A stretch of 64,000 nt of DNA from Seonamhaeicola aphaedonensis (GCF_003386195.1 NZ_QRDX01000001.1:682001-746000), one strand, 5' to 3'. Shown: positions 36,602-46,399, numbered from the stretch's first letter. Numbers and translations: made by a program. The notes: a model not told the origin generated them from the sequence alone.

Positions 36602-37537
36602 ATGGGTAGTGTAAAAAACATTACGGCATATAAATCTGAAAATCCTACTGTTGTAACTATCGGCACTTTTGATGGGGTGCATATTGGGCATAAAAAAATA
36701 ATAGAGCGTCTCGTTAATACGGGAAAGAAGGAAGGATTAAAATCTGTTATTCTTACTTTTTTTCCGCACCCTAGAATGGTTTTACAAAAGGATTCGAACA
36801 TTAAATTGATAAATACTATTGATGAAAGACGAAACATTCTGGAGTCACTGGAGTTAGATTTTTTATTGATTAAGAAATTTACCCATGAGTTTTCTAGACT
36901 TACTGCCGAAGAATTTGTAAAACAACTTTTGGTAGATAAACTTAAAACTAAAAAAGTAATTATTGGCTATGATCATAGATTTGGCAGAAATAGAAATGCC
37001 GATATAGAAGATTTGAAAAAATTTGGCAAACTCTATGGTTTTGAAGTTGAAGAAATATCGGCTCAAGACATCGATGATGTGGCTGTGAGTTCAACAAAAA
37101 TTAGGGATGCTCTTTTTGAAGGTGATGTTATTAAGGCCAATGCGTATTTAGGTTATAATTTTATGCTTACTGGAACGGTTATAAAAGGTAAAGGTTTAGG
37201 GAGGCAGATGGATTATCCAACAGCAAATATTCATATAGAAGAAGACTATAAACTCATACCAAAACAAGGAGCCTATATTGTAAAAGCTAAAATCGAAGAT
37301 TCTGATGTTTATGGAATGATGAATATTGGTATGAATCCTACTGTTAATGGAAAACGAGAAACCATTGAGGTACATTTTTTCAATTTTAGAGAGAATATTT
37401 ACAACCAAACCATTCAAATTGAACTTTTAAAACGCCTGCGTGATGAAGAAAAATTCCAATCGGTTGAAGCCTTAAAAAATCAACTTAAAAAGGACAAGGA
37501 AACTGCGCTTGTCTTCATTGCAAACCACCATGATTAA
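36602..37537 (+). CDS. ribF: Bifunctional riboflavin kinase/FAD synthetase
   Basis: 311 residues. The N-terminal nucleotidyltransferase has TIGTFDGVHIGHKKII and GYDHRFGRNRNAD; the C-terminal riboflavin kinase domain has GKGLGRQMDYPTANI and GMMNIGMNPTVNG. It turns riboflavin into FMN and FAD. The frame ends inside the start region of the HTTM gene (8-base overlap). Divergent from the metallopeptidase gene with 78 bases between. Confident family match. Confidence 0.95.
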   Translation: MGSVKNITAYKSENPTVVTIGTFDGVHIGHKKIIERLVNTGKKEGLKSVILTFFPHPRMVLQKDSNIKLINTIDERRNILESLELDFLLIKKFTHEFSRLTAEEFVKQLLVDKLKTKKVIIGYDHRFGRNRNADIEDLKKFGKLYGFEVEEISAQDIDDVAVSSTKIRDALFEGDVIKANAYLGYNFMLTGTVIKGKGLGRQMDYPTANIHIEEDYKLIPKQGAYIVKAKIEDSDVYGMMNIGMNPTVNGKRETIEVHFFNFRENIYNQTIQIELLKRLRDEEKFQSVEALKNQLKKDKETALVFIANHHD

Positions 37538-38846
37538 TAAATGGTTATTCCAACATATTGATAATTCTGCACTAGTTGTTTTCAGAATTTTCTTTGGCTT
37601 TTTATGCTTTTTAGAATCGGTAGGTGCTATTATAACAGGTTGGGTTCGAACCACCCTAGTGGAGCCTCAGTTTACATTTACCTTCATGGGGTTTGAGTGG
37701 TTACAACCACTACCTGGTTATGGTATGTATATTTATTATGCCATCATGGGATTGTTTGGGTTATTTATTATGCTAGGGTATAAATATCGCATCAGTGTGC
37801 TGGCTTTTGCTCTTATGTGGTCTGCCACTTATTTAATGCAAAAATCTTCATATAACAATCACTATTATTTGTTGATGCTACTGAGCTTTATTATGATTTT
37901 AATGCCAGCAAATAAGTATGCCTCAATTGATGTAAAGCAAAGTCCTACTTTAAAAAGTTTATCAATGCCTTTGTGGTGTAAATGGGTGTTTGTGGTACAG
38001 CTTTTTATTGTTTATACTTATGCATCGGTGGCTAAATTATACCCTGATTGGTTAGATACTACGGTTATTGAATTACTCATGAAACCAAAAGCTCATTATT
38101 TTTTGGTGGGCGATTTACTTCAGCAAAAATGGGTGCATTATTGTCTGGCTTATGGAGGTATTGCTTTTGACGGATTAATAATTCCGCTATTGCTTTTAAA
38201 GCCAACAAGGAAGTATATTTTTATGGTATCTATCTTTTTCCACCTGTTTAATTCGTTTGTGTTTCATATAGGAATCTTTCCTTATTTATCGTTAGCATTT
38301 TCATTGTTCTTTTTTGAGCCTAAAACCATTCAAAAAATATTTCTGAAAAAGAAACCTTTTTATAGTTCTAAAGACATTCTAATTCCTAATAACAAGACAC
38401 CGTGGTTGGCTGTTTTTAGTTTGTATTTTGTACTTCAATTAATTTTGCCGTTGCGTCATCATATAATTAAAGATGACGTGTTATGGACAGAAGAAGGGCA
38501 TCGCTTGTCTTGGCGTATGATGCTTAGAGTAAAAAGCGGAAGTGCTAAATATACCATTATTGACAATGAAACGGGTAGTAAAATGCTTGTGAATCTTAAC
38601 GACTATTTAACCAAAAAACAACAACAAAGTGTAAGTACAAAACCCGATTTTATTTGGCAGTTTTCTCAATTTCTCAAAAAGAAGTTCAAAGAAAATAATC
38701 AAGAAGTTTCAGTCTTTGTTGACTGCCATCTTAGTGTAAATGGGAAACCTTTTAAACAACTTACAGACCCAAATGTAGATTTAGCAAATACAGCATGGGA
38801 AACTTTTAAACACCATGATTGGATTTTGCCTTCAAAACAAGATTAA
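37530..38846 (+). CDS. HTTM-domain membrane protein (vitamin K-dependent carboxylase-like)
   Basis: 438 residues from ATG 37530, which overlaps ribF by 8 bases. Several membrane spans (IFFGFLCFLESVGAIITGW, YGMYIYYAIMGLFGLFIMLGY, KWVFVVQLFIVYTYASVAKL) and the HTTM features: a YASVAKLYPDWL helix and ELPLRHHIIKD-like loop near residue 315 (here QLILPLRHHIIKDDVLW), where eukaryotic gamma-glutamyl carboxylases have their conserved region. The C-terminal part is soluble. Whether the bacterial protein carboxylates anything is not known. Co-directional with ribF and serS. Confidence 0.85.
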   Translation: MINKWLFQHIDNSALVVFRIFFGFLCFLESVGAIITGWVRTTLVEPQFTFTFMGFEWLQPLPGYGMYIYYAIMGLFGLFIMLGYKYRISVLAFALMWSATYLMQKSSYNNHYYLLMLLSFIMILMPANKYASIDVKQSPTLKSLSMPLWCKWVFVVQLFIVYTYASVAKLYPDWLDTTVIELLMKPKAHYFLVGDLLQQKWVHYCLAYGGIAFDGLIIPLLLLKPTRKYIFMVSIFFHLFNSFVFHIGIFPYLSLAFSLFFFEPKTIQKIFLKKKPFYSSKDILIPNNKTPWLAVFSLYFVLQLILPLRHHIIKDDVLWTEEGHRLSWRMMLRVKSGSAKYTIIDNETGSKMLVNLNDYLTKKQQQSVSTKPDFIWQFSQFLKKKFKENNQEVSVFVDCHLSVNGKPFKQLTDPNVDLANTAWETFKHHDWILPSKQD

Positions 38847-38863
38847 AACTCTTAGTAATTCCC

Positions 38864-38871
38864 TAAATTTG
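38864..38871 (+). promoter_or_regulatory. -7 box of serS
   Basis: TAAATTTG, an exact TAnnTTTG match, 18 bases before the serS start codon, so the leader would be very short. Confidence 0.5.
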
Positions 38872-38889
38872 TCGCTTAAATTTTAATAC

Positions 38890-40161
38890 ATGTTACAAGT
38901 ACCTTTTATTAGAGATAACAAAGATTTGGTAATTGAACGTTTAGCTAAACGAAACATTGACGCTGCAGAAGATATTAACCAAGTTGTTGCTTTAGATGAA
39001 GCACGAAGAGGACTTCAAACTAAATTAGATAATGCTTTAGCCGAAGGGAATAAACTGTCTAAAGAAATAGGAGGATTATTTAAATCTGGAGATATTGATA
39101 AGGCTAATGTTTTAAAAGAAAAAACGAGTCAGTTAAAAGTAGATTCTAAAGAACTAACAGAAGCGTTAAACAATACTACCAGTGCACTCAATGAACTTTT
39201 GTATAAATTACCAAATGTTCCTAATAAACTCGTTCCTTCAGGAAATACTGAAGATGATAATGAAGTCGTTTTTAAAGAAGGTGATATTCCTATTTTAGAT
39301 GATGATGCTTTGCCTCACTGGGAGTTGGCTAAGAAGTATGACATTATAGATTTTGAATTGGGAAACAAAATCACTGGTGCTGGCTTCCCTGTTTATAAAG
39401 GTAAAGGTGCCAAACTACAACGTGCATTAATCACTTATTTTTTAGACAAAAACACAGAGGCAGGTTACACAGAATTTCAGCTACCCCATTTAGTAAATGA
39501 AGCTTCTGGCTTAGGTACAGGACAACTGCCTGATAAAGAAGGGCAAATGTACCATGTAGCAGCAGATAATTTATATTTAATACCAACGGCAGAAGTTCCG
39601 GGTACAAATATTTTTAGAGATGTTGTTGTAAACGAAATAGATTTACCAATTGCTATTACTGGTTACACGCCTTGTTTTAGAAGAGAAGCAGGTAGCTACG
39701 GAGCACACGTAAGGGGTTTAAATAGATTACACCAATTCGATAAAGTTGAAATTATTAGAGTAGAACATCCTACAAAGTCTTATGAGGCGTTAAATGGCAT
39801 GGTAGCACATGTAAAGACCATTTTGCAAGAACTTAAATTACCATACCGAATTTTAAGGCTTTGTGGTGGAGATTTAGGATTTACCTCAGCATTAACCTAT
39901 GATTTTGAAGTGTTTTCAACCGCTCAAGATAGATGGTTAGAAATTTCATCAGTATCTAACTTTGAAACCTTTCAAGCTAACCGATTGAAACTTCGTTTTA
40001 AAAATAGTGAAGGTAAAAATGAACTAGCTCATACTTTAAATGGTAGCTCTTTGGCTCTACCACGTGTTTTGGCTGGTATTTTAGAAAATTATCAAACCAA
40101 GGATGGTATTTTAGTGCCCGAAGTTTTGCAGCCTTATACTGGTTTTAAGATTATTAACTAA
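38890..40161 (+). CDS. serS: Serine--tRNA ligase
   Basis: 423 residues, normal length. The N-terminal coiled-coil arm (about 30-105) grips the tRNA-Ser extra arm; class II motifs follow: TAEVPGTN, motif 2 FRREAGSYGAHVRGLNRLHQ, ISSVSNFETFQ and motif 3 ALPRVLAGILENYQ. It joins serine to tRNA-Ser. A T-rich weak hairpin after the stop may end transcription. Confidence 0.97.
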   Translation: MLQVPFIRDNKDLVIERLAKRNIDAAEDINQVVALDEARRGLQTKLDNALAEGNKLSKEIGGLFKSGDIDKANVLKEKTSQLKVDSKELTEALNNTTSALNELLYKLPNVPNKLVPSGNTEDDNEVVFKEGDIPILDDDALPHWELAKKYDIIDFELGNKITGAGFPVYKGKGAKLQRALITYFLDKNTEAGYTEFQLPHLVNEASGLGTGQLPDKEGQMYHVAADNLYLIPTAEVPGTNIFRDVVVNEIDLPIAITGYTPCFRREAGSYGAHVRGLNRLHQFDKVEIIRVEHPTKSYEALNGMVAHVKTILQELKLPYRILRLCGGDLGFTSALTYDFEVFSTAQDRWLEISSVSNFETFQANRLKLRFKNSEGKNELAHTLNGSSLALPRVLAGILENYQTKDGILVPEVLQPYTGFKIIN

Positions 40162-40180
40162 ACTTTTGTAATACAAAAAT

Positions 40181-40204
40181 GAAAGAATATACTTTCTTTT
40201 TTGT
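40181..40204 (+). terminator. Weak terminator after serS
   Basis: GAAAG-AATATA-CTTTC followed by a run of eight T, 20 bases after the serS stop. Only five base pairs, so moderate to low support. Confidence 0.45.
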
Positions 40205-40334
40205 TTTGATGTTATGAATTAAATCGATAAAAAGCAATTTTAAAAGGTTGTTTAACGATTTTTGTTTGTTTTTCTTTGCGCTACGAGATTTATTTAGGAA
40301 GTTAGCACTACCAAATCTATTAAACCTACTAGCC

Positions 40335-40457
40335 ATGAAAAATTTAAAGCGCATTGTAATTTTAGTTGCATTGGTTTTTTTCGCAGGAAAAGTGTTGTTT
40401 TCTGACTTTCAAATAGTTAATTCTAAAAACACTAATGCTGTAAGTGTAAACAAATAG
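40335..40457 (+). CDS. Possible 40-residue membrane peptide
   Basis: ATG at 40335 opens MKNLKRIVILVALVFFAGKV followed by about 20 polar residues to TAA. A basic start and one hydrophobic helix resemble a signal anchor or a small membrane protein. It stands alone between serS and a strong terminator at 40590. No database family can be named from the sequence; coding status is uncertain. The frame is open further upstream (to 40248), but that part looks noncoding. Confidence 0.45.
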   Translation: MKNLKRIVILVALVFFAGKVLFSDFQIVNSKNTNAVSVNK

Positions 40458-40589
40458 GAAACTACTTTCTTTTTAAAGAAATCACTTTTAAAAATTTAAG
40501 GTTTTAACATTAAAACTGTCCCCAATCTAAACAATACAATCGTTTTTAATTTAACGGTAGTTAATGGAACATTTATTTTTGGTTGGTTG

Positions 40590-40619
40590 AAATGCCCAGA
40601 TTTGTCTGGGCATTTTTTA
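40590..40619 (+). terminator. Strong terminator before the TPR gene
   Basis: AAATGCCCAGA-TTTG-TCTGGGCATTT followed by TTTA. It lies 130 bases after the small peptide frame, so it ends either that transcript or a small RNA from this interval. Confidence 0.9.
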
Positions 40620-40666
40620 TGATAATATTTACTAAAGCAAGCAAGCACATTTGTTATATTTACAAA

Positions 40667-42442
40667 ATGAGAGCCTTTTTAGTTCTATACTTATGTTTGT
40701 CGGTTAACCTGTTTGCACAAGACGCAAATTTGGCCATGGATTATTTTAAAAAGGGCGATTATGAAAAGGCAGTATATGAATATAAAAAATTGTATGCTCA
40801 AAGTCCTTCAAATATCACATACATCAATCAAATTATTGCTTCACAACAGCAACTAGAACAATATGATGAAGCTGAAACATTTATCAATAAGATTATTTCT
40901 AAAATAAATTATCCAGCCTTTTTCGTAGAACTTGGGTTTAATTACCAGCTTAAAAACGATTTGCAAAACGCTCATATTTATTATGAAAAAGCATTAGAAA
41001 GTATCAATGAACGGCCAAGTAATGTGTTTAGTATTGCTAGGAGTTTTCAAAACCACTCGCTTTTAAATGAAGCCATAGTAGCATATGAAAAAGGTATGGG
41101 ATTAAATCCAGACTATAATTTTAATATACAACTGGCACAACTTTATGGTGAACAAGGCCATATTGAAAAAATGTTTAATAGTTATTTAAACTTTGCAGAA
41201 TATAATCCAGTGGCATTGTCAGATATAAAAAGAAGAATAAATGGATTTTTATCTGATAGTAGCGATGATGAAAACAATGCAATGTTAAGAAAGTTGTTGC
41301 TCAAAAAAATGCAGCAGCAACCCAACTTACTTTGGAATCAAATGTTGAGTTGGTTGTTTATCCAACAAAAGGATTTTACCAAAGCATTCATTCAAGAAAA
41401 AGCTATTTTTAATAGGCAACCCATAAGTTTAGATAGAATACAAGAATTAGCACTAATTGCAACAGATGAAAATAAAAACGATGTTGCTAAAGAAATTTTC
41501 AATTATATAGTTAATAAAGCACAAGATTTAGAAACTAAGCTTAATGCCCATTATAATTTAATTCAAATTGAAACTTATGAAAGCTCTGAAAAGGATTATA
41601 TCCTTATAAATGAGAAATACAAAAAACTATTTGAAGAATTTGGAACCTTTTCACAAACACTAAAACTACAAATAGCCTACGGGCATTTTTTGGCATTTTA
41701 TATGGGTAAAACAAATGAGGCCACTAAGTTTCTAGAAAAAACCTTAGAATTACCCCTATCAGAACTGCTAAAGGCTCAAGTAAAGTTAGAATTAGGCGAT
41801 ATTCTGGTTTTGCAAGAAAAATTCAATCAAGCATTAATCTACTACACACAAATTCAAAGAAATTTAAAAAATAGTACCATCTCTCAAGAAGCTAGATTTA
41901 GAGTTGCAAAAGCCAGTTATTACAAAGGCGATTTTAAATGGGCAGAATCACAGTTAAAAATATTAAAATCATCTACTTCGCAATTAATTGCCAATGACGC
42001 TCTGGATTTAAAATTGTTGATATCAGATAATAAATATGAAGACTCATTGCAAACAGCCTTAAAACTATATTCAAAAGCAGATTTATTGGCGTTTCAAAAT
42101 AAAAAAGAGGAAGCCATCTCATTGCTAGATATAATATTGAATGAACATAAAACAGAACCCATTGTGGCTCAGGCATTATTTAAACAAGCGCAATTATTTC
42201 AACAGAAGTCTCAGTTTCTTATGGTCAAAACCAATTATGAAAATATAATTGCCAATTTTAGAGATGGTATTTTAGCAGATGACGCTTATTTTAATTTGGG
42301 TCTTTTGTTTGAAAAATATTTGGAAGAACCAGAAAAAGCAAAAGAATTATACGAGCAGATTATTTTTAATCACGCCGATAGTATTTACTTTGTAGAAGCT
42401 AGGAAAAGATATAGAGCTTTAAGGGGGGATGCCTTAAACTAA
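40667..42442 (+). CDS. Secreted TPR protein
   Basis: About 591 residues from ATG 40667, which starts a signal peptide (MRAFLVLYLCLSVNLFAQ). The mature protein is built of tetratricopeptide repeats over its whole length (AMDYFKKGDYEKAVYEYKKL, LLNEAIVAYEKGMGLNPDY, DILVLQEKFNQALIYYTQI, AYFNLGLLFEKYLEEPEKAKELY). A periplasmic or outer-membrane scaffold role is likely. A longer reading with an earlier start exists but crosses the terminator at 40590, so it is rejected. Function in detail unknown; the downstream genes are housekeeping. Confidence 0.85.
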   Translation: MRAFLVLYLCLSVNLFAQDANLAMDYFKKGDYEKAVYEYKKLYAQSPSNITYINQIIASQQQLEQYDEAETFINKIISKINYPAFFVELGFNYQLKNDLQNAHIYYEKALESINERPSNVFSIARSFQNHSLLNEAIVAYEKGMGLNPDYNFNIQLAQLYGEQGHIEKMFNSYLNFAEYNPVALSDIKRRINGFLSDSSDDENNAMLRKLLLKKMQQQPNLLWNQMLSWLFIQQKDFTKAFIQEKAIFNRQPISLDRIQELALIATDENKNDVAKEIFNYIVNKAQDLETKLNAHYNLIQIETYESSEKDYILINEKYKKLFEEFGTFSQTLKLQIAYGHFLAFYMGKTNEATKFLEKTLELPLSELLKAQVKLELGDILVLQEKFNQALIYYTQIQRNLKNSTISQEARFRVAKASYYKGDFKWAESQLKILKSSTSQLIANDALDLKLLISDNKYEDSLQTALKLYSKADLLAFQNKKEEAISLLDIILNEHKTEPIVAQALFKQAQLFQQKSQFLMVKTNYENIIANFRDGILADDAYFNLGLLFEKYLEEPEKAKELYEQIIFNHADSIYFVEARKRYRALRGDALN

Positions 42443-42478
42443 AGAATCTCAATAAATAATTCAGAAACAGAATTTATA

Positions 42479-42808
42479 ATGATAATTTACAATGTTACGG
42501 CAAATATTGATCAATCCATTCATGAAGAATGGCTTTTGTGGATTAAAGAACATATCCCCCAAGTTTTAGGAACCGGAAAGTTTGATAAAGCTACCTTAAC
42601 TAGAGTATTAGTAGAGGAAGAAACAGGGGGTATTACCTACTCTATTCAGTACAGAGCCTATTCACGTGAAGCTTTAGATGCTTATTATCGTGAAGATGCT
42701 GAAAGACTCAGAGCGGATGGGTTTAAAAGGTTTGCAGATAAAATGTTAGCTTTTAGAACAGAACTAGAAATGATTGATGAATACTTTGTGAATATTAATC
42801 CTAATTAA
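42479..42808 (+). CDS. DUF4286 family protein
   Basis: 109 residues, soluble. It matches the small DUF4286 family seen next to rsmA/ksgA in many Bacteroidota: MIIYNVTANIDQSIHEEWLLW at the start, then TRVLVEEETGGITYSIQY and DEYFVNINPN at the end. Ferredoxin-like alpha/beta barrel fold is expected. Function not known. It is 2 bases from the GNAT gene. Confidence 0.85.
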   Translation: MIIYNVTANIDQSIHEEWLLWIKEHIPQVLGTGKFDKATLTRVLVEEETGGITYSIQYRAYSREALDAYYREDAERLRADGFKRFADKMLAFRTELEMIDEYFVNINPN

Positions 42809-42810
42809 AG

Positions 42811-43242
42811 ATGACTATAACAGCATTAGAAAGTATCGATGATGACGTTTTGAATGCTTTTAACAATTTAATCCCTCAGTTATCTTCGTCAAGTCCGGTA
42901 CCTTCCAAAAAAGATTTAGAGACTATTATTAATTCTGGCAATACAAAACTTTTTGTTGTGAAAGAAGGTGATACTATTTTAGGAACCTTAACTTTGATTT
43001 TTAACAAAATTCCCACCGGTGAGAAAGCTTGGATTGAAGATGTTGTTGTAAGTGAAAATGCAAGAGGTAAAGGTGTTGGCAAACTATTAACGCAATTTGC
43101 AGTAGATTACGCTTTAGAGAAGGGTATATCTAAAATAGATTTAACATCAAGTCCAGAGCGCGTTGCTGCCAACAAACTCTATCAAAAATTAGGGTTTCAA
43201 AAAAGAATAACCAACGTTTATAGGTATTTTAACAACAAATAA
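42811..43242 (+). CDS. GNAT family N-acetyltransferase
   Basis: 143 residues, the usual single-domain length. The acetyl-CoA motif is VVVSENARGKGVGKLL (about 86-101), followed by SPERVAANKLYQKLGF at the end. It transfers an acetyl group to an amine; substrate unknown. Located between DUF4286 and rsmA with gaps of 2 and 16 bases, as one unit. Confidence 0.88.
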   Translation: MTITALESIDDDVLNAFNNLIPQLSSSSPVPSKKDLETIINSGNTKLFVVKEGDTILGTLTLIFNKIPTGEKAWIEDVVVSENARGKGVGKLLTQFAVDYALEKGISKIDLTSSPERVAANKLYQKLGFQKRITNVYRYFNNK

Positions 43243-43258
43243 ATTGAATCAATAATTC

Positions 43259-44053
43259 GTGGGTAATAATTCCAATCAACATCAAGTAAAAGCCAAAAAA
43301 CATTTAGGGCAACATTTTTTAAAAGACGAAAACATTGCCCAAAAGATTGGAGACACGCTTACCTTAATCGGCTATAAAAAAATTTTAGAAATTGGACCAG
43401 GAATGGGGGTTCTCACCAAATATCTATTAGAAAAAGATATTGAAACCTACGTCATTGAAATTGATACCGAATCGGTGGAGTATCTAAAAGCCAATTACCT
43501 CAAGTTAGCTCCCAGAATAATAGAACAAGATTTTTTAAAATTCGATGTAACAACTGTTTTTGGTAATGACCCTTTTGCTATAACAGGTAATTTCCCTTAC
43601 AATATTTCATCACAAATAGTTTTTAAGGCTTTAGAAATGCGTAAACAAATACCTGAGTTTACGGGTATGTTTCAAAAAGAAGTAGCGCAACGTATTTGTT
43701 CAAAAGAAGGGAATAAAGTTTATGGTATTTTATCGGTTTTAACTCAGGCATTTTATCATGCTGAATATTTATTTACAGTACCACCATCGGTTTTCAATCC
43801 ACCGCCAAAAGTAGATTCTGGTGTTTTAAGATTGACTAGAAAGGAAGATTTTACATTACCCTGTGATGAAAAATTGTTCTTTAAAGTAGTTAAACAGGGG
43901 TTTCAACAACGCCGGAAAACACTTCGTAACAGTTTAAAAACATTCAATTTGTCAGATAATTTAAAAGCAAATAGTATATTTGGCATGCGTCCAGAACAAT
44001 TAAGTGTCTCAGAGTTTATAGAACTCACCACATTAATTGAAAATGATGCGTAA
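43259..44053 (+). CDS. rsmA: 16S rRNA (adenine1518/1519-N6)-dimethyltransferase
   Basis: 264 residues. Starts with GTG (the first good codon before [16 protein letters not shown]). SAM motif [16 protein letters not shown], then [13 protein letters not shown] and the catalytic NFPYNISS; C-terminal helical domain with [13 protein letters not shown]. It dimethylates two adenines in the 3' end of 16S rRNA. Next gene mgtE follows after 18 bases. Confidence 0.96.
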   Translation: MGNNSNQHQVKAKKHLGQHFLKDENIAQKIGDTLTLIGYKKILEIGPGMGVLTKYLLEKDIETYVIEIDTESVEYLKANYLKLAPRIIEQDFLKFDVTTVFGNDPFAITGNFPYNISSQIVFKALEMRKQIPEFTGMFQKEVAQRICSKEGNKVYGILSVLTQAFYHAEYLFTVPPSVFNPPPKVDSGVLRLTRKEDFTLPCDEKLFFKVVKQGFQQRRKTLRNSLKTFNLSDNLKANSIFGMRPEQLSVSEFIELTTLIENDA

Positions 44054-44071
44054 CCAATTAACGCTTTCAAT

Positions 44072-45451
44072 TTGTCTGAGGAAAAAGAGAACATACAATT
44101 TGAGCTTACCAATGAACTCATTGAGCAAGTAGAGGTTTTAGTTGAAGAACAAAAAGACAAAGAACTTCAAAAACTCTTAAAGGAGTTTCACTATGCCGAT
44201 ATTGCCGAAATTCTAGATGAACTTGATTTAGAAGAGGCTATTTATGTTATAAAGCTTTTAGACTCAGAAACGACATCAGACATCCTGATGGAGCTCGATG
44301 AGGACAACCGTGAAAAGGTTTTAAGAAATTTATCGGCTAAAGAAATTGCAGAAGAGGTTGAAGAACTTGATACTGATGATGCAGCAGATATGATTAGTGA
44401 ACTTCCTGAGGAACGCCAACAGGAAGTAATTTCAAACATAGAAGACGAAGAGCACAAAGCTGAAATTAGAGAACTTTTAGCTTACGAAGAAGGTACTGCA
44501 GGTGCGTTAATGGCTAAGGAGCTAGTAAAAGTTTATGAAACCTGGACCGTAGCTGGTTGCCTTCGTAGAATTAGAGGGCAAGCCAAAGAAGTTACTCGAG
44601 TTCATTCTATCTATGTTGTTTCCAAGGAAGAAAAGCTTGTGGGAAGGTTGTCTTTAAAAGATTTAATTGTTGCCAAAAGTGATCAAAAAATAGGAGAAAT
44701 AGCAAAAGACAATGTAGATTTTGTTAACGTTAATGAGGATATTGAAGAGGTTGCAAGACTAATGGCAAAATACGATTTAGAGGCTATTCCAGTAATTCAA
44801 AGTGATGATAATAAAGTGCTGCTAGGTAGAATAACCATTGATGATATTGTTGATGTTATGAAGGAAGAAGCCGAAAGAGATTATCAAATGGCGGCAGGTA
44901 TTACTGGTGATGTAGATTCTGATGATAGTATTTTTGAACTCACCAAAGCACGTTTACCTTGGTTATTTCTTGGTTTAGTTGGAGGTGTTGGCGCCTTTTT
45001 AATTATGGAAGGTTTCAAGGGATTATTTGTAGAAAAAGCCGTCATACTATTCTTTTTCACACCTTTAATAGCAGCCATGGCGGGTAATGTAGGGGTACAG
45101 TCTAGCGCCATCATTGTCCAAGGTTTAGCTAATGATGAAGTCAGAGGAAGCGTCAATAGTCGTCTTTTTAAAGAAATGCTTTTAGCAGCACTCAACGGAT
45201 TAGTACTTGCCATTTTCTTATTTTTATTTGTTTATCTATTTGAAAGTAGGCTAGATTTAGCAATAGCCATCTCTGTTTCGCTTGTTGCTGTTATCATAGT
45301 AGCTGGCCTAATAGGCACTTTTGTGCCACTGTTCTTGAATAAAAGAGGTATTGATCCTGCTATTGCAACAGGGCCATTTATAACCACAAGCAATGATATT
45401 CTAGGAATATTACTTTATTTCTGGATTGCCAAACTCATTCTTGGGATTTAA
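44072..45451 (+). CDS. mgtE: Magnesium transporter MgtE
   Basis: 459 residues, begins with TTG. The N-domain (about 10-135) contains acidic superhelical repeats (LDELDLEEAIYVIKLLDSE), two CBS domains (about 140-265) sense Mg2+, a plug helix follows, and five membrane spans (about 285-459) include PLIAAMAGNVGVQSSAIIVQGLA, the pore region. It carries Mg2+ into the cell. Directly followed by a dispersed repeat. rsmA-mgtE order is usual in Flavobacteriaceae. Confidence 0.95.
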   Translation: MSEEKENIQFELTNELIEQVEVLVEEQKDKELQKLLKEFHYADIAEILDELDLEEAIYVIKLLDSETTSDILMELDEDNREKVLRNLSAKEIAEEVEELDTDDAADMISELPEERQQEVISNIEDEEHKAEIRELLAYEEGTAGALMAKELVKVYETWTVAGCLRRIRGQAKEVTRVHSIYVVSKEEKLVGRLSLKDLIVAKSDQKIGEIAKDNVDFVNVNEDIEEVARLMAKYDLEAIPVIQSDDNKVLLGRITIDDIVDVMKEEAERDYQMAAGITGDVDSDDSIFELTKARLPWLFLGLVGGVGAFLIMEGFKGLFVEKAVILFFFTPLIAAMAGNVGVQSSAIIVQGLANDEVRGSVNSRLFKEMLLAALNGLVLAIFLFLFVYLFESRLDLAIAISVSLVAVIIVAGLIGTFVPLFLNKRGIDPAIATGPFITTSNDILGILLYFWIAKLILGI

Positions 45452-45452
45452 T

Positions 45453-45535
45453 TTTTGGGCGTTCCCTTTCAGGTCGCGCTTTCCGTTACAATCTTTTGTA
45501 AAACAAAAGGATTTTCACTTCAATCGCTAACGCAA
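45453..45535 (+). repeat. Dispersed repeat, copy 2 (TGGGCGTTCCC family)
   Basis: TTTTTGGGCGTTCCCTTT starts 2 bases after the mgtE stop; then GGTCGCGCTTTCC, an internal hairpin (AATCTTTTG-TAAAA-CAAAAGGATT) and end CAATCGCTAACGCA. Same ends as the copy at 28737, with a longer middle. Confidence 0.8.
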
Positions 45536-45624
45536 TTTAATGAACAGATAAAGTTTTAATTTATAGCAACGTTACTTCTAACTTCAGTCTTCCATCTTAT
45601 AGCTAAAAAAACCTATATTTACCT

Positions 45625-46380
45625 ATGCAAATTCCAAAAGGAAAAAAAATATACTTCGCTTCAGATAATCATTTAGGAGCACCAACAAGAGACGCGTCTT
45701 TACCACGTGAAAAAAAGTTTGTGGCTTGGTTGGATGACATAAAAAAAGATGCTGCCGTTATTTTCCTTTTAGGTGATTTGTTCGACTTTTGGATGGACTA
45801 CAAACGCGTTGTCCCTAAAGGCTTTACCCGCACCCTAGGTAAATTGGCTGAAATAAGTGATTCAGGTATTCCCATTCACTATTTTGTTGGCAATCATGAC
45901 CTTTGGATGAACGGGTATTTTGAAGAAGAGCTTAATATTCCTTTGTATTACAACCCTAAGGAATTTACTTTTAACAATAAAACTTTTTTTATTGGTCATG
46001 GTGATGGTTTGGGCCCTGGAGACAAAGGATACAAACGTATGAAAAAAGTGTTTACCAATAAATTTTGCAAGTGGTTATTCCGTTGGCTACATCCAGACAT
46101 AGGTGTTAAGTTGGCACAATATTTATCTGTAAAAAACAAACTTATCTCTGGTGATGAAGATGCAAAATTTTTAGGTGAAGACAAGGAATGGTTAGTTCAG
46201 TACTGCAAGCGTAAGCTTGAGCAAAAACATCGTGATTATTTTGTGTTTGGGCATAGGCATTTACCATTAAATATAAACCTCAATAAAAAAGCACAATACA
46301 TCAATTTAGGCGATTGGATTAGTTATTATACGTATGCTGTTTTTGATGGTGAGACTATGGAGCTAAAGGCATACAAATAG
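45625..46380 (+). CDS. UDP-2,3-diacylglucosamine diphosphatase-like phosphoesterase
   Basis: 251 residues. Calcineurin-like phosphoesterase with all metal motifs: SDNHLGA (about 12-18), LLGDLFDFW (about 48-56), VGNHDLW (about 86-92), GHGD (about 118) and VFGHRHLP (about 200). The length and the two-metal pattern fit the LpxH-type enzymes of lipid A synthesis as annotated in Bacteroidota. Stands between mgtE and a TauE/SafE permease. The substrate is inferred from the family. Confidence 0.85.
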   Translation: MQIPKGKKIYFASDNHLGAPTRDASLPREKKFVAWLDDIKKDAAVIFLLGDLFDFWMDYKRVVPKGFTRTLGKLAEISDSGIPIHYFVGNHDLWMNGYFEEELNIPLYYNPKEFTFNNKTFFIGHGDGLGPGDKGYKRMKKVFTNKFCKWLFRWLHPDIGVKLAQYLSVKNKLISGDEDAKFLGEDKEWLVQYCKRKLEQKHRDYFVFGHRHLPLNINLNKKAQYINLGDWISYYTYAVFDGETMELKAYK

Positions 46381-46399
46381 TAGAGCTATACTATTTTAT

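Noticed and set aside
40154-40354. Minus-strand frame after serS
   Set aside because: Antisense to noncoding spacer and terminator; basic low-complexity composition.
40583-40666. N-terminal extension of the TPR protein
   Set aside because: It overlaps the strong terminator at 40590 and would precede the signal peptide.
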